A DNA stretch of 64,000 bases from Thalassospira xiamenensis M-5 = DSM 17429 (GCF_000300235.2 NZ_CP004388.1:3852001-3916000); one strand, 5' to 3'; numbered from the stretch's first letter, positions 1 to 9,397 are shown. Made by a program: numbers and translations. The notes: generated by a model not told the origin, from the letters alone.

Positions 1-1
1 C

Positions 2-310
2 GTTGCCGATGGCAAGCTTGACGTCACCCGCGAAGTCGATGGTGGCCTTGAAACCATCAAGATCGATCTTCCGGCCATCGTCACCACCGACCTTCGCCTG
101 AACGAGCCGCGCTATGCGTCGCTTCCCAACATCATGAAGGCCAAGAAAAAGCCGCTTGATACGTTAAGCCCGGCTGATCTTGGTGTCGACACCGCGCCGC
201 GCCTGAAAACCCTGAAAGTGACGGAACCACCGGCACGTCAGGCAGGTGTGAAAGTTGCCAGCGTCGCCGAGCTTGTCGACAAGCTTCGCAACGAAGCCAA
301 AGTGATTTAA
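2..310 (+). CDS. etfB: Electron transfer flavoprotein beta subunit, C-terminal part
   Basis: The window opens inside this gene; 102 codons and the stop are visible. The translation contains the EtfB C-terminal pattern [20 protein letters not shown] followed by a run of lysines (AKKKP), typical of the conserved region that docks to EtfA. EtfB holds AMP and, with EtfA, carries electrons from acyl-CoA and other flavin dehydrogenases to the ETF:ubiquinone oxidoreductase. etfA begins 15 bases after its stop, so the two are co-transcribed. The N-terminus lies outside the window. Confidence 0.93.
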   Translation, partial: VADGKLDVTREVDGGLETIKIDLPAIVTTDLRLNEPRYASLPNIMKAKKKPLDTLSPADLGVDTAPRLKTLKVTEPPARQAGVKVASVAELVDKLRNEAKVI

Positions 311-325
311 GCGGGGGCCGATCAA

Positions 326-1261
326 ATGAGCATTCTTGTTATTGCCGAACACGACAATACCGAACTGAAGGGCGCAACGCTCAATACCGTTGCCGCCGCA
401 CAGAAAATCGGTGGCGACATCACCATTCTGGTCGCGGGCGAAAACTGCCGTGCGGTTGCAGATGCGGCCGCAAAGGTTGCGGACGTCTCGAAGGTTCTGG
501 TTGCCGATAACGCGGCCTATGGCCATTTCCTGGCCGAAAACATGGCGGGTCTGGTCAATGAACTGGCCGGTGATTACAGCCACGTTCTGGTCGCCGCCTC
601 GACCACGGGCAAAAACTTCATGCCCCGCGTTGCAGCACTAAAAGACGTCGCACAGATTTCCGACATCACCGATGTCGAAAGTGCCGATACGTTCGTCCGT
701 CCGATCTATGCCGGAAACGCGATGGCAACCGTTCAGTCGTCCGACAGCCTGAAACTGATCACGGTCCGTACCACGGGCTTTGATCCGGTCGCGGCCGAAG
801 GCGGTTCCGCAACCATCGAAGATATCGCAACTGCGAAAGATGCCGGAAAATCCGCTTTTGTCAGTCAGGAACTGACCGAGTCGGAACGTCCGGAACTGAC
901 CGCAGCCAGCGTTATCATCTCTGGCGGTCGCGGTATGGGCTCGGGCGAGAACTTCCACCTGATCGAACCGATTGCCGATAAACTCGGCGCTGCCATTGGT
1001 GCTTCGCGCGCCGCCGTCGACGCGGGATACGCCCCGAACGACTGGCAGGTCGGCCAGACCGGCAAAGTTGTTGCACCGCAGCTATACATTGCGGTAGGCA
1101 TTTCAGGTGCGATTCAGCACCTTGCCGGCATGAAGGACAGTAAGGTCATTGTTGCGATCAACAAGGACGAAGAAGCACCGATCTTCTCGGTTGCCGATTA
1201 CGGTCTTGTCGCGGACCTGTTCGAGGCCCTTCCCGCATTGGCGAGCGAACTCGACAAATAA
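326..1261 (+). CDS. etfA: Electron transfer flavoprotein alpha subunit
   Basis: A 311-residue protein, the usual EtfA length. The N-terminal half is the alternating alpha/beta ETF domain. The C-terminal third carries the FAD-binding signature: [12 protein letters not shown] near residue 195, then [18 protein letters not shown] and the [12 protein letters not shown] segment. It binds FAD and partners EtfB in electron transfer from beta-oxidation dehydrogenases. It follows etfB by 15 bases and comes before a 3-hydroxyacyl-CoA dehydrogenase gene, a pairing common in alphaproteobacteria. A dyad with a T-rich tail lies just after the stop, so part of the transcripts may end there. Confidence 0.96.
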   Translation: MSILVIAEHDNTELKGATLNTVAAAQKIGGDITILVAGENCRAVADAAAKVADVSKVLVADNAAYGHFLAENMAGLVNELAGDYSHVLVAASTTGKNFMPRVAALKDVAQISDITDVESADTFVRPIYAGNAMATVQSSDSLKLITVRTTGFDPVAAEGGSATIEDIATAKDAGKSAFVSQELTESERPELTAASVIISGGRGMGSGENFHLIEPIADKLGAAIGASRAAVDAGYAPNDWQVGQTGKVVAPQLYIAVGISGAIQHLAGMKDSKVIVAINKDEEAPIFSVADYGLVADLFEALPALASELDK

Positions 1262-1276
1262 TCAGATCCCATCTAG

Positions 1277-1317
1277 GGTCAGAACAATCTAAAGAACGTT
1301 GTTCTGACCTTGTTTTG
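1277..1317 (+). terminator. Terminator-like inverted repeat after etfA
   Basis: Perfect 11-bp arms GGTCAGAACAA (1277-1287) and TTGTTCTGACC (1299-1309) with an 11-nt loop, followed by a T-rich stretch (TTGTTTT). The stem is AT-rich, so it could instead be an operator in front of the next gene. It separates etfA from hbd. Confidence 0.55.
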
Positions 1318-1342
1318 ACCCTTGGGGATGAGTGGGGAACAA

Positions 1343-2230
1343 ATGGCTTCGCTTGAAGATATCAAGACCATTGGCGTAATCGGCGCCGGTCAGATGGGCA
1401 ATGGCATTGCTCATGTGATTGCACTTGCCGACTACGACGTCCGACTGCTTGACGTATCGGCAGAGGCGCTCGACAAGGCGCTTGGCCTGATTGGCAAGAA
1501 CATGGATCGTCAGGTCAAGAAAGACCTGATCACCGAACAACAGAAAGAAGCAGCCCTCGCCCGGATTACCACGGGTACGGAATACAGCTTCCTGTCTGAC
1601 TGCGATCTCGTGATCGAGGCCGCAACCGAAAACGAAGAAACCAAGAAACAGATTTTCAAGGCTCTGTGTCCGGTTCTGGGCCCCGAGGCCATCATTGCGA
1701 CGAACACCTCGTCCATTTCGGTGACGCGTCTGGCATCCTATACTGACCGCCCGTCGAAATTCATGGGCATGCACTTCATGAATCCGGTGCCGCTGATGAA
1801 GCTGGTCGAACTGATCCGCGGCATTGCCACGGACGAGCCGACCTATCGCACCATTCATGAATTGACCAAAAAACTGGGCAAAGACACGGCAAGTGCCGAA
1901 GATTTCCCGGCCTTCATCGTCAACCGCATTCTGCTGCCGATGATCAACGAGGCGATCTATACGCTTTACGAAGGTGTCGGCAATGTCCGGTCCATCGATG
2001 ATGCCATGCGCCTTGGCGCAAACCATCCGATGGGGCCGCTGCAACTGGCCGATTTCATTGGTCTGGATACCTGCCTGTCGATCATGCATGTCCTGCATGA
2101 TGGCTTGGCCGATACCAAATATCGTCCCTGCCCGCTTCTGGTCAAATATGTCGAAGCCGGCTGGCTTGGCCGCAAGGTCGGCCGCGGCTTCTATGACTAT
2201 AGCGGTGACGAGCCGGTTCCGACCCGCTAA
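1343..2230 (+). CDS. hbd: 3-hydroxybutyryl-CoA dehydrogenase
   Basis: NAD(P)-dependent 3-hydroxyacyl-CoA dehydrogenase acting in butanoate/PHB turnover and beta-oxidation. The Rossmann motif GAGQMG is at residues 14-19, the NTSS segment at 121-124, and the catalytic-type histidine sits in GMHFMNP (H144). The C-terminal helical domain (about 185-285) is complete. The ATG at 1343 is chosen because the sequence GGGGA lies just upstream and the N-terminus then fits the family (MASLEDIKTIGVIGAG); an in-frame ATG at 1328 is less likely. The protein has 295 residues, the usual length. EtfAB upstream would take electrons from the acyl-CoA dehydrogenase step of the same pathway. Confidence 0.93.
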   Translation: MASLEDIKTIGVIGAGQMGNGIAHVIALADYDVRLLDVSAEALDKALGLIGKNMDRQVKKDLITEQQKEAALARITTGTEYSFLSDCDLVIEAATENEETKKQIFKALCPVLGPEAIIATNTSSISVTRLASYTDRPSKFMGMHFMNPVPLMKLVELIRGIATDEPTYRTIHELTKKLGKDTASAEDFPAFIVNRILLPMINEAIYTLYEGVGNVRSIDDAMRLGANHPMGPLQLADFIGLDTCLSIMHVLHDGLADTKYRPCPLLVKYVEAGWLGRKVGRGFYDYSGDEPVPTR

Positions 2231-2251
2231 TCATTGCCAGGTTACGCATTC

Positions 2252-2283
2252 AAGGGCCATCGCATCGCTGCGGTGGCCTTTTT
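2252..2283 (+). terminator. Rho-independent terminator after hbd
   Basis: Stem GGCCATCGCA (2255-2264) pairs with TGCGGTGGCC (2269-2278) with one G-T wobble and a 4-nt loop, followed by five Ts. It closes the etfB-etfA-hbd unit. Confidence 0.85.
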
Positions 2284-2317
2284 GCATTGGATTGATGATT
2301 TAACCAACGTGCAAAGC

Positions 2318-2337
2318 TTTTGATCTTTCGATCAGAA
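2318..2337. promoter_or_regulatory. Dyad upstream of xylB, possible operator
   Basis: TTTTGATC and GATCAGAA form 8-bp arms (7 of 8 matched) around a 4-nt centre, about 80 bases before the xylB start. There is no T-run after it, so it is more like an operator than a terminator. The binding factor is unknown. Confidence 0.3.
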
Positions 2338-2414
2338 ATTGCCCTGCTATGATGACGGCCAAGTAACCAAGACCAAAAAAAGAGTCCAGGTCAGGACCCA
2401 GGAGGCCGTCCCAC

Positions 2415-3881
2415 ATGTTTCTCGGAATAGATGTCGGCACATCTGCCGTTAAAGCGCTTCTGATGGATGAACATTCGCTCACCGTCGCCGAAACCGATGT
2501 GCCCCTGACGCTGAGCAACCCCAAACCATTCTGGAGCGAACAGCACCCCGATGACTGGTGGGCTGCGACCTGCACGGCGCTGGATCAGTTGAAATCATCC
2601 AACCCCAAAGCCCTTGCCGCGGTTCGGGCCATCGGCCTGTCCGGCCAGATGCACGGGGCGGTGATCCTTGATGCCGATGATAAACCGCTCCGCCCGGCGA
2701 TCCTGTGGAATGACGGCCGGGCCAAGGCCGAATGCGATGAATTGCAGGCCGCCCTGCCCGATCTGCCATCGCGGGCCGGTGTGGTTGCCATGCCCGGCAT
2801 GACCGCGCCCAAACTGATGTGGCTGCGCAAACACGAACCCGAAATCTTTGCCCGAATCAAAACCGTCCTGCTGCCCAAGGATTACATCCGTTTCTGCCTG
2901 ACCGGCGAAAAGGTCACCGAAATGTCGGATGCCGCCGGTACGCTCTGGCTTGATGAAGAAAGCCGCAGCTGGAATTTTGACGCCATTGCCGCAACCGGCA
3001 TGGATATCGCCCAACTACCCCGCCTTGCCGAAGGAAGCGACCCCACAGGCCATCTGCGCGGTGAACTGGCCGCGCGCTGGGACATGAAGCCGACCGTGAT
3101 TGTCGCCGGTGGTGGCGGCGATGCCGCGACCGGTGGCATCGGTGTCGGCGCGGTCAGCCATGGCGACGGCTTCATTTCGCTTGGCACCTCGTCACAGATT
3201 TTCGTGGCATCGGACCGTTATCGCCCGAAACCCCACGAACTTCTGCACAGCTTCGCCCATGCCGTGCCGCAGCACTGGTTCCAGATGGCCGTACTGCTTA
3301 ACGGGGCAAGCTGCCTTTTGTGGGCGGCAAACCTGTTGGGGGAAAAGGATATCGGCGCATTGCTGCAACGGACCGAAGCCGGGCATAAGGCCCCGTCGGA
3401 TGTTGTGTTCCTGCCCTACCTTAATGGCGAACGGACCCCGCATAACGATCCCTATGCACGCGGCGTGTTCTTTGGCCTTGGCAGTGACACATCGCGCGAA
3501 ACAATGGTGCAATCGGTACTCGAAGGGGTCGGTTTTGCCCTTCTGGACGGGCAATCGCGCCTGCATGCCGCCGGAACGCATTGCGAATTGCCCGGTGTCA
3601 TTGGCGGCGGCGCGCGCAGCCGATACTGGATTCAACTGATATCCGACATCATGGGATGTCCGCTTGCCCGATACGAAGGGGCGGCCAAGGGCCCGGCATT
3701 TGGCGCGGCCCGTCTGGGGCGGCTGGCACTTGATCACGAAACGGTCGAGGATGTCTGCCAGAAACCGGTCATTCAGGAAGTGATCGAACCCGATATGCGC
3801 AAACATGCCGATTATCAGCCGCGATTTGCCAAATTCAGACGAATCTATGCTGCCCTGCGCGATGAATTCCAACCTGTCTGA
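2415..3881 (+). CDS. xylB: Xylulokinase (FGGY family)
   Basis: A 488-residue FGGY-family sugar kinase. The phosphate-1 loop DVGTS is at residues 6-10. The segment SGQMHG (around residue 76), typical of xylulokinases, and the ATP-binding segment with GFISLGTSSQIF near residue 255 support D-xylulose as substrate. It would phosphorylate D-xylulose to feed the pentose phosphate pathway. AGGAGG-like sequence (CCAGGAGGCC) sits a few bases before the ATG. The next gene is a ribokinase-family kinase; no xylose isomerase or sugar transporter is nearby, so the real substrate could be another ketopentose or pentitol product. Confidence 0.9.
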   Translation: MFLGIDVGTSAVKALLMDEHSLTVAETDVPLTLSNPKPFWSEQHPDDWWAATCTALDQLKSSNPKALAAVRAIGLSGQMHGAVILDADDKPLRPAILWNDGRAKAECDELQAALPDLPSRAGVVAMPGMTAPKLMWLRKHEPEIFARIKTVLLPKDYIRFCLTGEKVTEMSDAAGTLWLDEESRSWNFDAIAATGMDIAQLPRLAEGSDPTGHLRGELAARWDMKPTVIVAGGGGDAATGGIGVGAVSHGDGFISLGTSSQIFVASDRYRPKPHELLHSFAHAVPQHWFQMAVLLNGASCLLWAANLLGEKDIGALLQRTEAGHKAPSDVVFLPYLNGERTPHNDPYARGVFFGLGSDTSRETMVQSVLEGVGFALLDGQSRLHAAGTHCELPGVIGGGARSRYWIQLISDIMGCPLARYEGAAKGPAFGAARLGRLALDHETVEDVCQKPVIQEVIEPDMRKHADYQPRFAKFRRIYAALRDEFQPV

Positions 3882-3934
3882 ATACGTCATCAGACCATAC
3901 CGATTCCCTTACCTGACCGGCCTTTCAGCGGTGT

Positions 3935-3961
3935 GATGCATTTCACCTGAAATGTTGCATC
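3935..3961. promoter_or_regulatory. Hyphenated inverted repeat upstream of rbsK
   Basis: GATGCATTTCA, CC, then TGAAAT-GT-TGCATC: an inner perfect dyad (ATTTCA/TGAAAT) within an outer dyad (GATGCA/TGCATC) offset by a small bulge. It lies about 75-100 bases before rbsK. No poly-T follows. It is a candidate operator. Confidence 0.35.
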
Positions 3962-4006
3962 CGGGTTCTTTAAACACCTGAAAAGATGCCAATATCAGTA
4001 AAAGGT

Positions 4007-4023
4007 ATTAGAAATTTTCTAAT
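4007..4023. promoter_or_regulatory. Perfect palindrome just before rbsK
   Basis: ATTAGAAA-T-TTTCTAAT, 8-bp perfect arms around one base, ending 10 bases before the rbsK ATG at the position of the ribosome binding site. A protein bound here, or a folded RNA, could block expression. There is no recognisable Shine-Dalgarno sequence otherwise. Confidence 0.4.
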
Positions 4024-4033
4024 CGGATAGTCC

Positions 4034-4957
4034 ATGACCATTGCCATCGTCGGAAGTTCCAATATCGATTTTGCCGCCCGCGTTGCCCAATTGCCCAAAC
4101 CCGGCCAAACCGTATCGGCCAAGGATTACATGACCGGCCCGGGCGGAAAGGGATGCAATCAGGCGATTGCCGTTGCACGACTGGGGCAAATGCCTGTTTT
4201 CATTTCCAAAATCGGCAATGATGTTCTGGGACGCAGCCTGATCGATACCCTGAACGCCGAAGGCTTTGACACCAACCAGCTGATCCAGTCGGCCGACGCC
4301 CAGACCGGAACCGCCCTGATATCCATCGACGATGCTGGCGAAAACATCATCACGGTGGCCGGTGGGGCAAACATGACCATGAGCCGGGCCGACATCCGCG
4401 AAAAACAGGTGTTTCTGGAACATTGCAATTATCTGCTGGTGCAGCTCGAATGCCCGGTTGTTGCCATTGCCTGCGCAATGAAATACGCCCGCGAAGCTGG
4501 CGCAACCATCATCCTTGATCCGGCACCGGTGCCCGACCGGGTTGTTTTGCGCGATCTGATGGAACTGACCGACATCGTCACCCCGAATATCAATGAATGT
4601 TCTGCCATGACCGGCATTCACCCCGACAATGATGAAACCGCCCACGCGGCCGCATCAAAACTGCACGAAATGGGCGCGCGTATCGTGGTGATCAAAATGG
4701 GATCAAGGGGCGCATTTTATTCCGACGGCGACCAGTCGGGCAGGGTCGAACCCTTTGACGTTGCCGCAATTGATACGGTTGCCGCGGGGGATTGCTTTAA
4801 TGGCGGGCTGGCCGTTGCCCTGCATGACGGACGACCATTGCGTGATGCCGTCCGGTTTGCCTGTGCGACCGGGGCATTGGCGACCACGCGCTATGGTGCT
4901 GCCGACGCCGCCCCGACCCTTGATCAGGTACTATCACTGATGGAAAGTGCTGATTGA
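4034..4957 (+). CDS. rbsK: Ribokinase-family (PfkB) sugar kinase
   Basis: A 307-residue PfkB carbohydrate kinase. The first signature GPGGKGCNQA (residues 36-45) and the second signature DTVAAGDCFNGG (247-258), with D253 as catalytic base, are intact. The pattern of the N-terminus (SSNIDF, residues 8-13) matches ribokinases, which phosphorylate D-ribose at O5. It is separated from xylB by 152 bases that carry two dyads, so it may have its own control. No ribose transporter or RbsD is adjacent, so substrate assignment rests on sequence only. Confidence 0.85.
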   Translation: MTIAIVGSSNIDFAARVAQLPKPGQTVSAKDYMTGPGGKGCNQAIAVARLGQMPVFISKIGNDVLGRSLIDTLNAEGFDTNQLIQSADAQTGTALISIDDAGENIITVAGGANMTMSRADIREKQVFLEHCNYLLVQLECPVVAIACAMKYAREAGATIILDPAPVPDRVVLRDLMELTDIVTPNINECSAMTGIHPDNDETAHAAASKLHEMGARIVVIKMGSRGAFYSDGDQSGRVEPFDVAAIDTVAAGDCFNGGLAVALHDGRPLRDAVRFACATGALATTRYGAADAAPTLDQVLSLMESAD

Positions 4958-4963
4958 TCCCAA

Positions 4964-5524
4964 TCAGGACGCGGCATCAATCAGATTGTTGAAATAGTCG
5001 ATAACCCCGTCGGCATCCCATTTGGCCGTGCCTTCCAGTTTGCCGATAACCTGCCCGTTGGCATCGATCACGAAACTGGTCGGAAGGCCGCGCGCGCCAA
5101 AGGCCCGTGCGGTTGCCCCGCGCGGATCAAGCACGACATCAAGATGGCCGATTCCGTTTTCATCAAAGAATTCCTGCACGATTTCCGCCCCACCGCGATC
5201 CTGACTAAGCGCCAGAACACGGAACGGCTTGCCATCCATTTTCGCCGCCAGTCGATCAAGATCGGGCATTTCTTCAATGCAGGGTGCGCACCATGTCGCC
5301 CAAAGATTGACCAGAATAACCTTTCCTTTCAGGTTCTTAAGGTCACTTTCGCTGCCATCGGCCTCGATGAAAACCGCCTTTTCCGGCAGGCTTGAGCCCT
5401 CAGGCACCGTCTCCATTTTCGAAAGTTCTTGCGGCAATTGCGTATCTGCAAAGGCAGGGCTTGCATAAATGGCCGATATGGCGACAATCACGCCCAGTTT
5501 TACGTAACGAAGCAATGCCTTCAC
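4964..5524 (-). CDS. TlpA-like thioredoxin-family protein, periplasmic
   Basis: A secreted thioredoxin-fold protein of the TlpA/ResA type. The N-terminus has a signal peptide ending about ASPAFA-D. The redox motif WATWCAPC follows (Cys79 and Cys82 from this start), then the TlpA-type fold with a cis-Pro segment (GLPTSFVID). Such proteins reduce disulfides in the periplasm, for example in cytochrome c or cytochrome oxidase assembly. Two GTG starts are possible, at 5533 and 5524. The second is preferred because AAGGTGA lies 5 bases before it. The gene is divergent from argH with only about 30 bases between the starts, so the promoters must overlap or lie inside the coding regions. Confidence 0.85.
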   Translation of the reverse strand: MKALLRYVKLGVIVAISAIYASPAFADTQLPQELSKMETVPEGSSLPEKAVFIEADGSESDLKNLKGKVILVNLWATWCAPCIEEMPDLDRLAAKMDGKPFRVLALSQDRGGAEIVQEFFDENGIGHLDVVLDPRGATARAFGARGLPTSFVIDANGQVIGKLEGTAKWDADGVIDYFNNLIDAAS

Positions 5525-5556
5525 AATACTCACCTTTCCAACGCTTGCGGATCACA

Positions 5557-6972
5557 ATGACCGATCAAAACGCCACCGACCAGAAAAATGCCAACGCCCT
5601 GTGGGGAGGCCGCTTTGAAGCGGGCCCGTCCGCCATCATGGAAGAAATCAATGCTTCCATCGGCTTTGACAAACGCCTGTACGCCCAGGACATTCAGGGT
5701 TCCAAAGCCCATTGCGCCATGCTGGTCAAGCAGAAGATCATCCCCGCAGAAGATGGCGACAAAATAGTCGCGGGTCTAGACCAGATCCTTCAGGAAATCG
5801 AAAACGGCACATTCACCTTCTCGGCTGCCCTTGAAGACATCCACATGAATGTCGAAAGCCGCCTGCGTGATCTGATCGGGCCTGCGGCCGGTCGCCTGCA
5901 TACCGCGCGCTCCCGCAATGATCAGGTCGCAACCGATTTCAAACTCTGGGTCCGCGACGTGGCACTGGCCGATCTTGAAGCCGGGCTCAAGGGCCTTCAG
6001 GAAGCCCTGATCGAACAGGCCGGCACCCATGCCGAAACCATCATGCCGGGCTTTACCCACCTTCAGGCGGCCCAGCCAGTCACCTTTGGCCATCATCTTC
6101 TGGCCTATGTCGAAATGTTTGGCCGGGATCGTGGCCGCGTTGCCGATTGCCGCACACGCGCCAATGAAAACCCGCTGGGTTCGGCGGCCCTTGCCGGAAC
6201 GCCCTATCCGATTGACCGTCACATGACGGCATCATCGCTTGGCTTTGATCGTCCGACCGCGAACTCGCTCGATGCGGTGTCGGATCGTGACTTTGCGCTG
6301 GAATATCTGAACGCGGCCTCAATCACCGCCATGCATCTGTCGCGCCTGGCCGAGGAAATGGTGATCTGGTGTTCCGCACAGTTCAAATTTATCGGCATGT
6401 CGGACAAATTTTCGACCGGCTCGTCGATCATGCCGCAGAAACGCAACCCCGATGCTGCCGAACTGATCCGCTCCAAGATCGGCCGTATCGTTGGCTGCTA
6501 TAATTCGCTGATGCTGTCGATGAAGGGGCTGCCGCTGGCCTATTCCAAGGACATGCAGGAAGACAAGGAACCGGTATTCGAAGCCCACGACCATCTGGGT
6601 CTTTGTGTCGCCGCCATGACCGGCATGATTGCCGACATGAAGGTGCATAAGGACAACATGCGTGCTGCCGCCGGGGCCGGTTACACCACCGCAACCGATC
6701 TGGCCGACTGGCTGGTGGCCGAACTGGGCATGCCGTTCCGCGACGCCCATCACGTGGTCGGTGCGACCGTGAAACTGGCCGAAGGCAAGGGGTGTGATCT
6801 CGATCAGCTTTCGCTCGAAGACCTTCAGGGGATCGAACCCAAAATCACCAAGGCCGTTTACGATGTCCTGACCGTCGAGGCATCGGTCAGCGCCCGTCAA
6901 AGCTTTGGCGGCACCGCGCCGGTCCGCGTCAGGGAACAGGTCGCAGCGGCAAAGGAAAGGTTCCTGAAATGA
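5557..6972 (+). CDS. argH: Argininosuccinate lyase
   Basis: Last step of arginine synthesis: cleaves argininosuccinate to arginine and fumarate. The 471-residue protein carries the family signature [12 protein letters not shown] (288-299), with the catalytic serine in the GSS loop, and HTARSRND (115-122). The ATG at 5557 gives the standard N-terminus ([12 protein letters not shown]); upstream in-frame codons lie in the tlpA promoter region and are unlikely to be used. The stop TGA overlaps the ATG of the next gene (ATGA), which implies translational coupling to lptM and lysA. Confidence 0.97.
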   Translation: MTDQNATDQKNANALWGGRFEAGPSAIMEEINASIGFDKRLYAQDIQGSKAHCAMLVKQKIIPAEDGDKIVAGLDQILQEIENGTFTFSAALEDIHMNVESRLRDLIGPAAGRLHTARSRNDQVATDFKLWVRDVALADLEAGLKGLQEALIEQAGTHAETIMPGFTHLQAAQPVTFGHHLLAYVEMFGRDRGRVADCRTRANENPLGSAALAGTPYPIDRHMTASSLGFDRPTANSLDAVSDRDFALEYLNAASITAMHLSRLAEEMVIWCSAQFKFIGMSDKFSTGSSIMPQKRNPDAAELIRSKIGRIVGCYNSLMLSMKGLPLAYSKDMQEDKEPVFEAHDHLGLCVAAMTGMIADMKVHKDNMRAAAGAGYTTATDLADWLVAELGMPFRDAHHVVGATVKLAEGKGCDLDQLSLEDLQGIEPKITKAVYDVLTVEASVSARQSFGGTAPVRVREQVAAAKERFLK

Positions 6973-7115
6973 GCAACCCGATCTTCAAACGCAGCACAGT
7001 GATCGTACTGGCGGTGATGCTGGGCCTGTCTGTTGCCGCGTGTGGCAAAAAAGGCCCGCTTGAACCACCGACCGACGAAGGCCGCAACTATCCACGGACA
7101 TATCCGGCACAATGA
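6969..7115 (+). CDS. lptM: Small lipoprotein of the LptM (YifL) family
   Basis: A 48-residue lipoprotein. After a short basic N-terminus and a hydrophobic stretch ([10 protein letters not shown]) there is a lipobox LSVAAC-G, and the mature protein starts [10 protein letters not shown], the hallmark of LptM (CGLKGPLYFPP in E. coli), which helps LptD mature in the outer membrane. It is shorter than the E. coli protein but matches the short alphaproteobacterial form. Its start overlaps the argH stop, and its own TGA overlaps the lysA ATG, so it is read as part of one coupled argH-lptM-lysA message. The position just before lysA is typical for this family. Confidence 0.85.
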   Translation: MSNPIFKRSTVIVLAVMLGLSVAACGKKGPLEPPTDEGRNYPRTYPAQ

Positions 7116-8377
7116 ACCATTTTGAATATATTGATGGCGTCCTTCACGCCGAAGGCGTTTCCATCCCCGAGCTTGCCGAAAAAGTCGGCACGCCGTTCTA
7201 TTGCTATTCCACCGCCACCCTTGAACGTCACTATCACGTTTATGCCAGTGCGTTTGACGGGCTTGATGCCACGGTTTGCTACGCCATCAAGGCGAACTCC
7301 AATCAGGCTGTGCTGAAAACGCTGGCCAAACTGGGGGCCGGGGCCGATGTGGTTTCGGTTGGCGAAATGCGCCGTGCCCTACGCGCCGGTGTCGCCCCGG
7401 GCAAAGTCATTTTTTCCGGCGTTGGCAAGGCCGATGCCGAAATGCGCGAAGCCCTTGATGCCGATATCGCCCAGATCAATGTCGAAAGCATCCCGGAACT
7501 CGAAGAACTCAACCGGGTTGCCCTCGACATGGGCAAAAAGGCCCGCATCGCGATCCGCATCAACCCGCATGTCGATGCCAAAACCCACGAAAAGATCGCC
7601 ACCGGCAAGGCCGAAAACAAATTCGGCATCGACTGGACCCGCGCGATCGAGGTTTACCGCATGGCCGCCGCCATGGACGGCATCGACGTGACCGGCATTG
7701 CCATGCATATCGGATCGCAACTGACCGATCTTGCACCGTTCCGCGAAGCCTTCACCCGTCTTGCCGATCTGGTCGAAAAGCTTCGGGCCGAAGGCATCAA
7801 TATCCGCAATCTTGATCTTGGTGGCGGGCTTGGCATTGCCTATCAGGGCGAAACACCGCCCCTGCCCGATGCCTATGGCCAGATGGTGCGCGAAACCGTC
7901 GGGCACCTTGGCTGTCACATCACGCTCGAACCGGGCCGCCTGATTGCGGGCAATGCCGGTGTGATGATTTCGCGCGTCATGTATATCAAGGATGGCGAGG
8001 CCAAACGCTTTGTCATTCTCGATGCCGCGATGAACGATCTGATCCGGCCAACCCTTTACAACGCCTATCACGAAATCATCCCGGTCGATGAACAGGGTGA
8101 AGGCGACAAACAGGCAACCGTCGATATCGTCGGCCCGGTCTGCGAAACCGGCGACACCTTCGGCAAGGACCGCAAACTTCCCGATGACCTTAAACCGGGC
8201 GATCTGGTCGCCGTCATGTCGGCGGGTGCCTATGGTGCAGTGATGTCATCGACCTACAACACACGCGCCCTGACGCCGGAAGTCCTGGTCAAGGGCGATG
8301 AATTCGCCATCGTCCGCCCACGTCAGTCGATTGACGAACTGATCGGTCTGGACCGTATTCCCGACTGGCTGGACTGA
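7112..8377 (+). CDS. lysA: Diaminopimelate decarboxylase
   Basis: PLP enzyme that makes L-lysine from meso-diaminopimelate. A 421-residue protein with the PLP-binding lysine in CYAIKANSN (K60), the glycine-rich phosphate loop DLGGGLGIAY (about residue 235), EPGRLI (about 272) and the CETGDTF active-site segment (about 347). The start overlaps lptM by the ATGA arrangement. A perfect palindrome just downstream probably terminates the argH-lptM-lysA transcript. Confidence 0.97.
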   Translation: MNHFEYIDGVLHAEGVSIPELAEKVGTPFYCYSTATLERHYHVYASAFDGLDATVCYAIKANSNQAVLKTLAKLGAGADVVSVGEMRRALRAGVAPGKVIFSGVGKADAEMREALDADIAQINVESIPELEELNRVALDMGKKARIAIRINPHVDAKTHEKIATGKAENKFGIDWTRAIEVYRMAAAMDGIDVTGIAMHIGSQLTDLAPFREAFTRLADLVEKLRAEGINIRNLDLGGGLGIAYQGETPPLPDAYGQMVRETVGHLGCHITLEPGRLIAGNAGVMISRVMYIKDGEAKRFVILDAAMNDLIRPTLYNAYHEIIPVDEQGEGDKQATVDIVGPVCETGDTFGKDRKLPDDLKPGDLVAVMSAGAYGAVMSSTYNTRALTPEVLVKGDEFAIVRPRQSIDELIGLDRIPDWLD

Positions 8378-8393
8378 CCCGGACCGGAATATG

Positions 8394-8427
8394 CAAACTA
8401 ACCGGCAATATATTGCCGGTTAGTTTG
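8394..8427. terminator. 34-bp perfect palindrome, bidirectional terminator between lysA and hlyD-like gene
   Basis: CAAACTAACCGGCAATA followed directly by its exact reverse complement; 17-bp arms with no spacer. It sits between two converging genes, 16 bases after lysA and 19 bases after the end of the HlyD-like gene. The AT at the centre would form the loop. T-runs are short (TTTG), so it may also stabilise mRNA ends. Confidence 0.65.
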
Positions 8428-8446
8428 ACGGGGAGCTTGGCCTGTA

Positions 8447-9397
8447 TCAGTATTCGCTATGTTTGAGGCGATATAGGCCGTCAAGATCGGGGTACGCAGA
8501 TGAGGCGTGGTTATCGGTATTTGTTGCTCTATCTTGACGCATGACTTGGACCGTTGCGGTCATGCCAGCCACCAGTTCTATGCTGGCAGGGATTTTGTCA
8601 ATTTTGATGCGAACAGGGATCCGTTGGGCAAGACGAACCCATGAAAATGTTGTGGCGACATTGGGGAGGCCGAGATGCCCCGGTGTGTCATTGCTGTTTT
8701 CTATGCCGCGGCCAATGCTTTCAACATGACCAAATGCCGGTTGGTCAAAACCCATCAGCTGTATCGATATGGGCGCCCCAATATGAATCCGGCCTATCTT
8801 CGTTTCTTCAAAGTATCCGGTGACCCAGAAGCTGGAGGCATCGATGACGGAAATTTTTGTTATACCTGCCGTCGCATAATCGCCTGGGCGGAGCTTTAGA
8901 TTGGTTACATAGCCGTCAACTGTTGAACGGATTGTCGATCGGGCGAGGTTGAGTTTGGCCAGATCGAGGGAGGCCTGCGCCGATTGATAGGCCGCGCTGG
9001 CAACTGCTGCGGCACCATTCGCTTGCTGAATGGCTTCCCGGGATGCGAAATCCTTTAATTGGCGCTGTCGCCGGGCGGTTGCCTGCCGGACAATCATGTC
9101 CTGTTGTTTTGCTTCGACATCTGCTTTGGCCAGGGCTACAGCCAGTTCAAGGCGTTCTGGCTCTATCTGATATAGAACGTCGCCCTGTTTTACATATTGG
9201 TTATCCGCAACGGAAACAGAACGGATCGTGCCGGAGACTTCCGGGGCGATCTGTACGACATCAACGCCAACGCGGGCGTCTCGGGTCCAGAGTGTTTTGT
9301 CATAATGGCTCCAAGCCTTGAACGCGACAAAGGCCGATGCAGCGACCAGACAAAGAGTAACGATGTAGCGGCCGACGAGAGAAATAACAGTTTTCAC
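8447..9397 (-). CDS. HlyD/EmrA-type membrane fusion protein of the FUSC efflux system
   Basis: A 316-residue periplasmic adaptor when started from the GTG at 9397, which overlaps the stop of the DUF1656 gene (GTGA). It has one N-terminal membrane helix (VISLVGRYIVTLCLVAASAF), then the barrel-sandwich segment (VQIAPEVSGTIRSVSVADNQ), a helical hairpin (about 95-150) and the second half-motif ending with the beta-barrel domain. It would bridge the FUSC pump to an outer-membrane channel; no outer-membrane factor is encoded nearby. The same frame is continuous with FUSC upstream, so the protein might also be made as the C-terminal part of a fusion. Confidence 0.85.
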   Translation of the reverse strand: MKTVISLVGRYIVTLCLVAASAFVAFKAWSHYDKTLWTRDARVGVDVVQIAPEVSGTIRSVSVADNQYVKQGDVLYQIEPERLELAVALAKADVEAKQQDMIVRQATARRQRQLKDFASREAIQQANGAAAVASAAYQSAQASLDLAKLNLARSTIRSTVDGYVTNLKLRPGDYATAGITKISVIDASSFWVTGYFEETKIGRIHIGAPISIQLMGFDQPAFGHVESIGRGIENSNDTPGHLGLPNVATTFSWVRLAQRIPVRIKIDKIPASIELVAGMTATVQVMRQDRATNTDNHASSAYPDLDGLYRLKHSEY

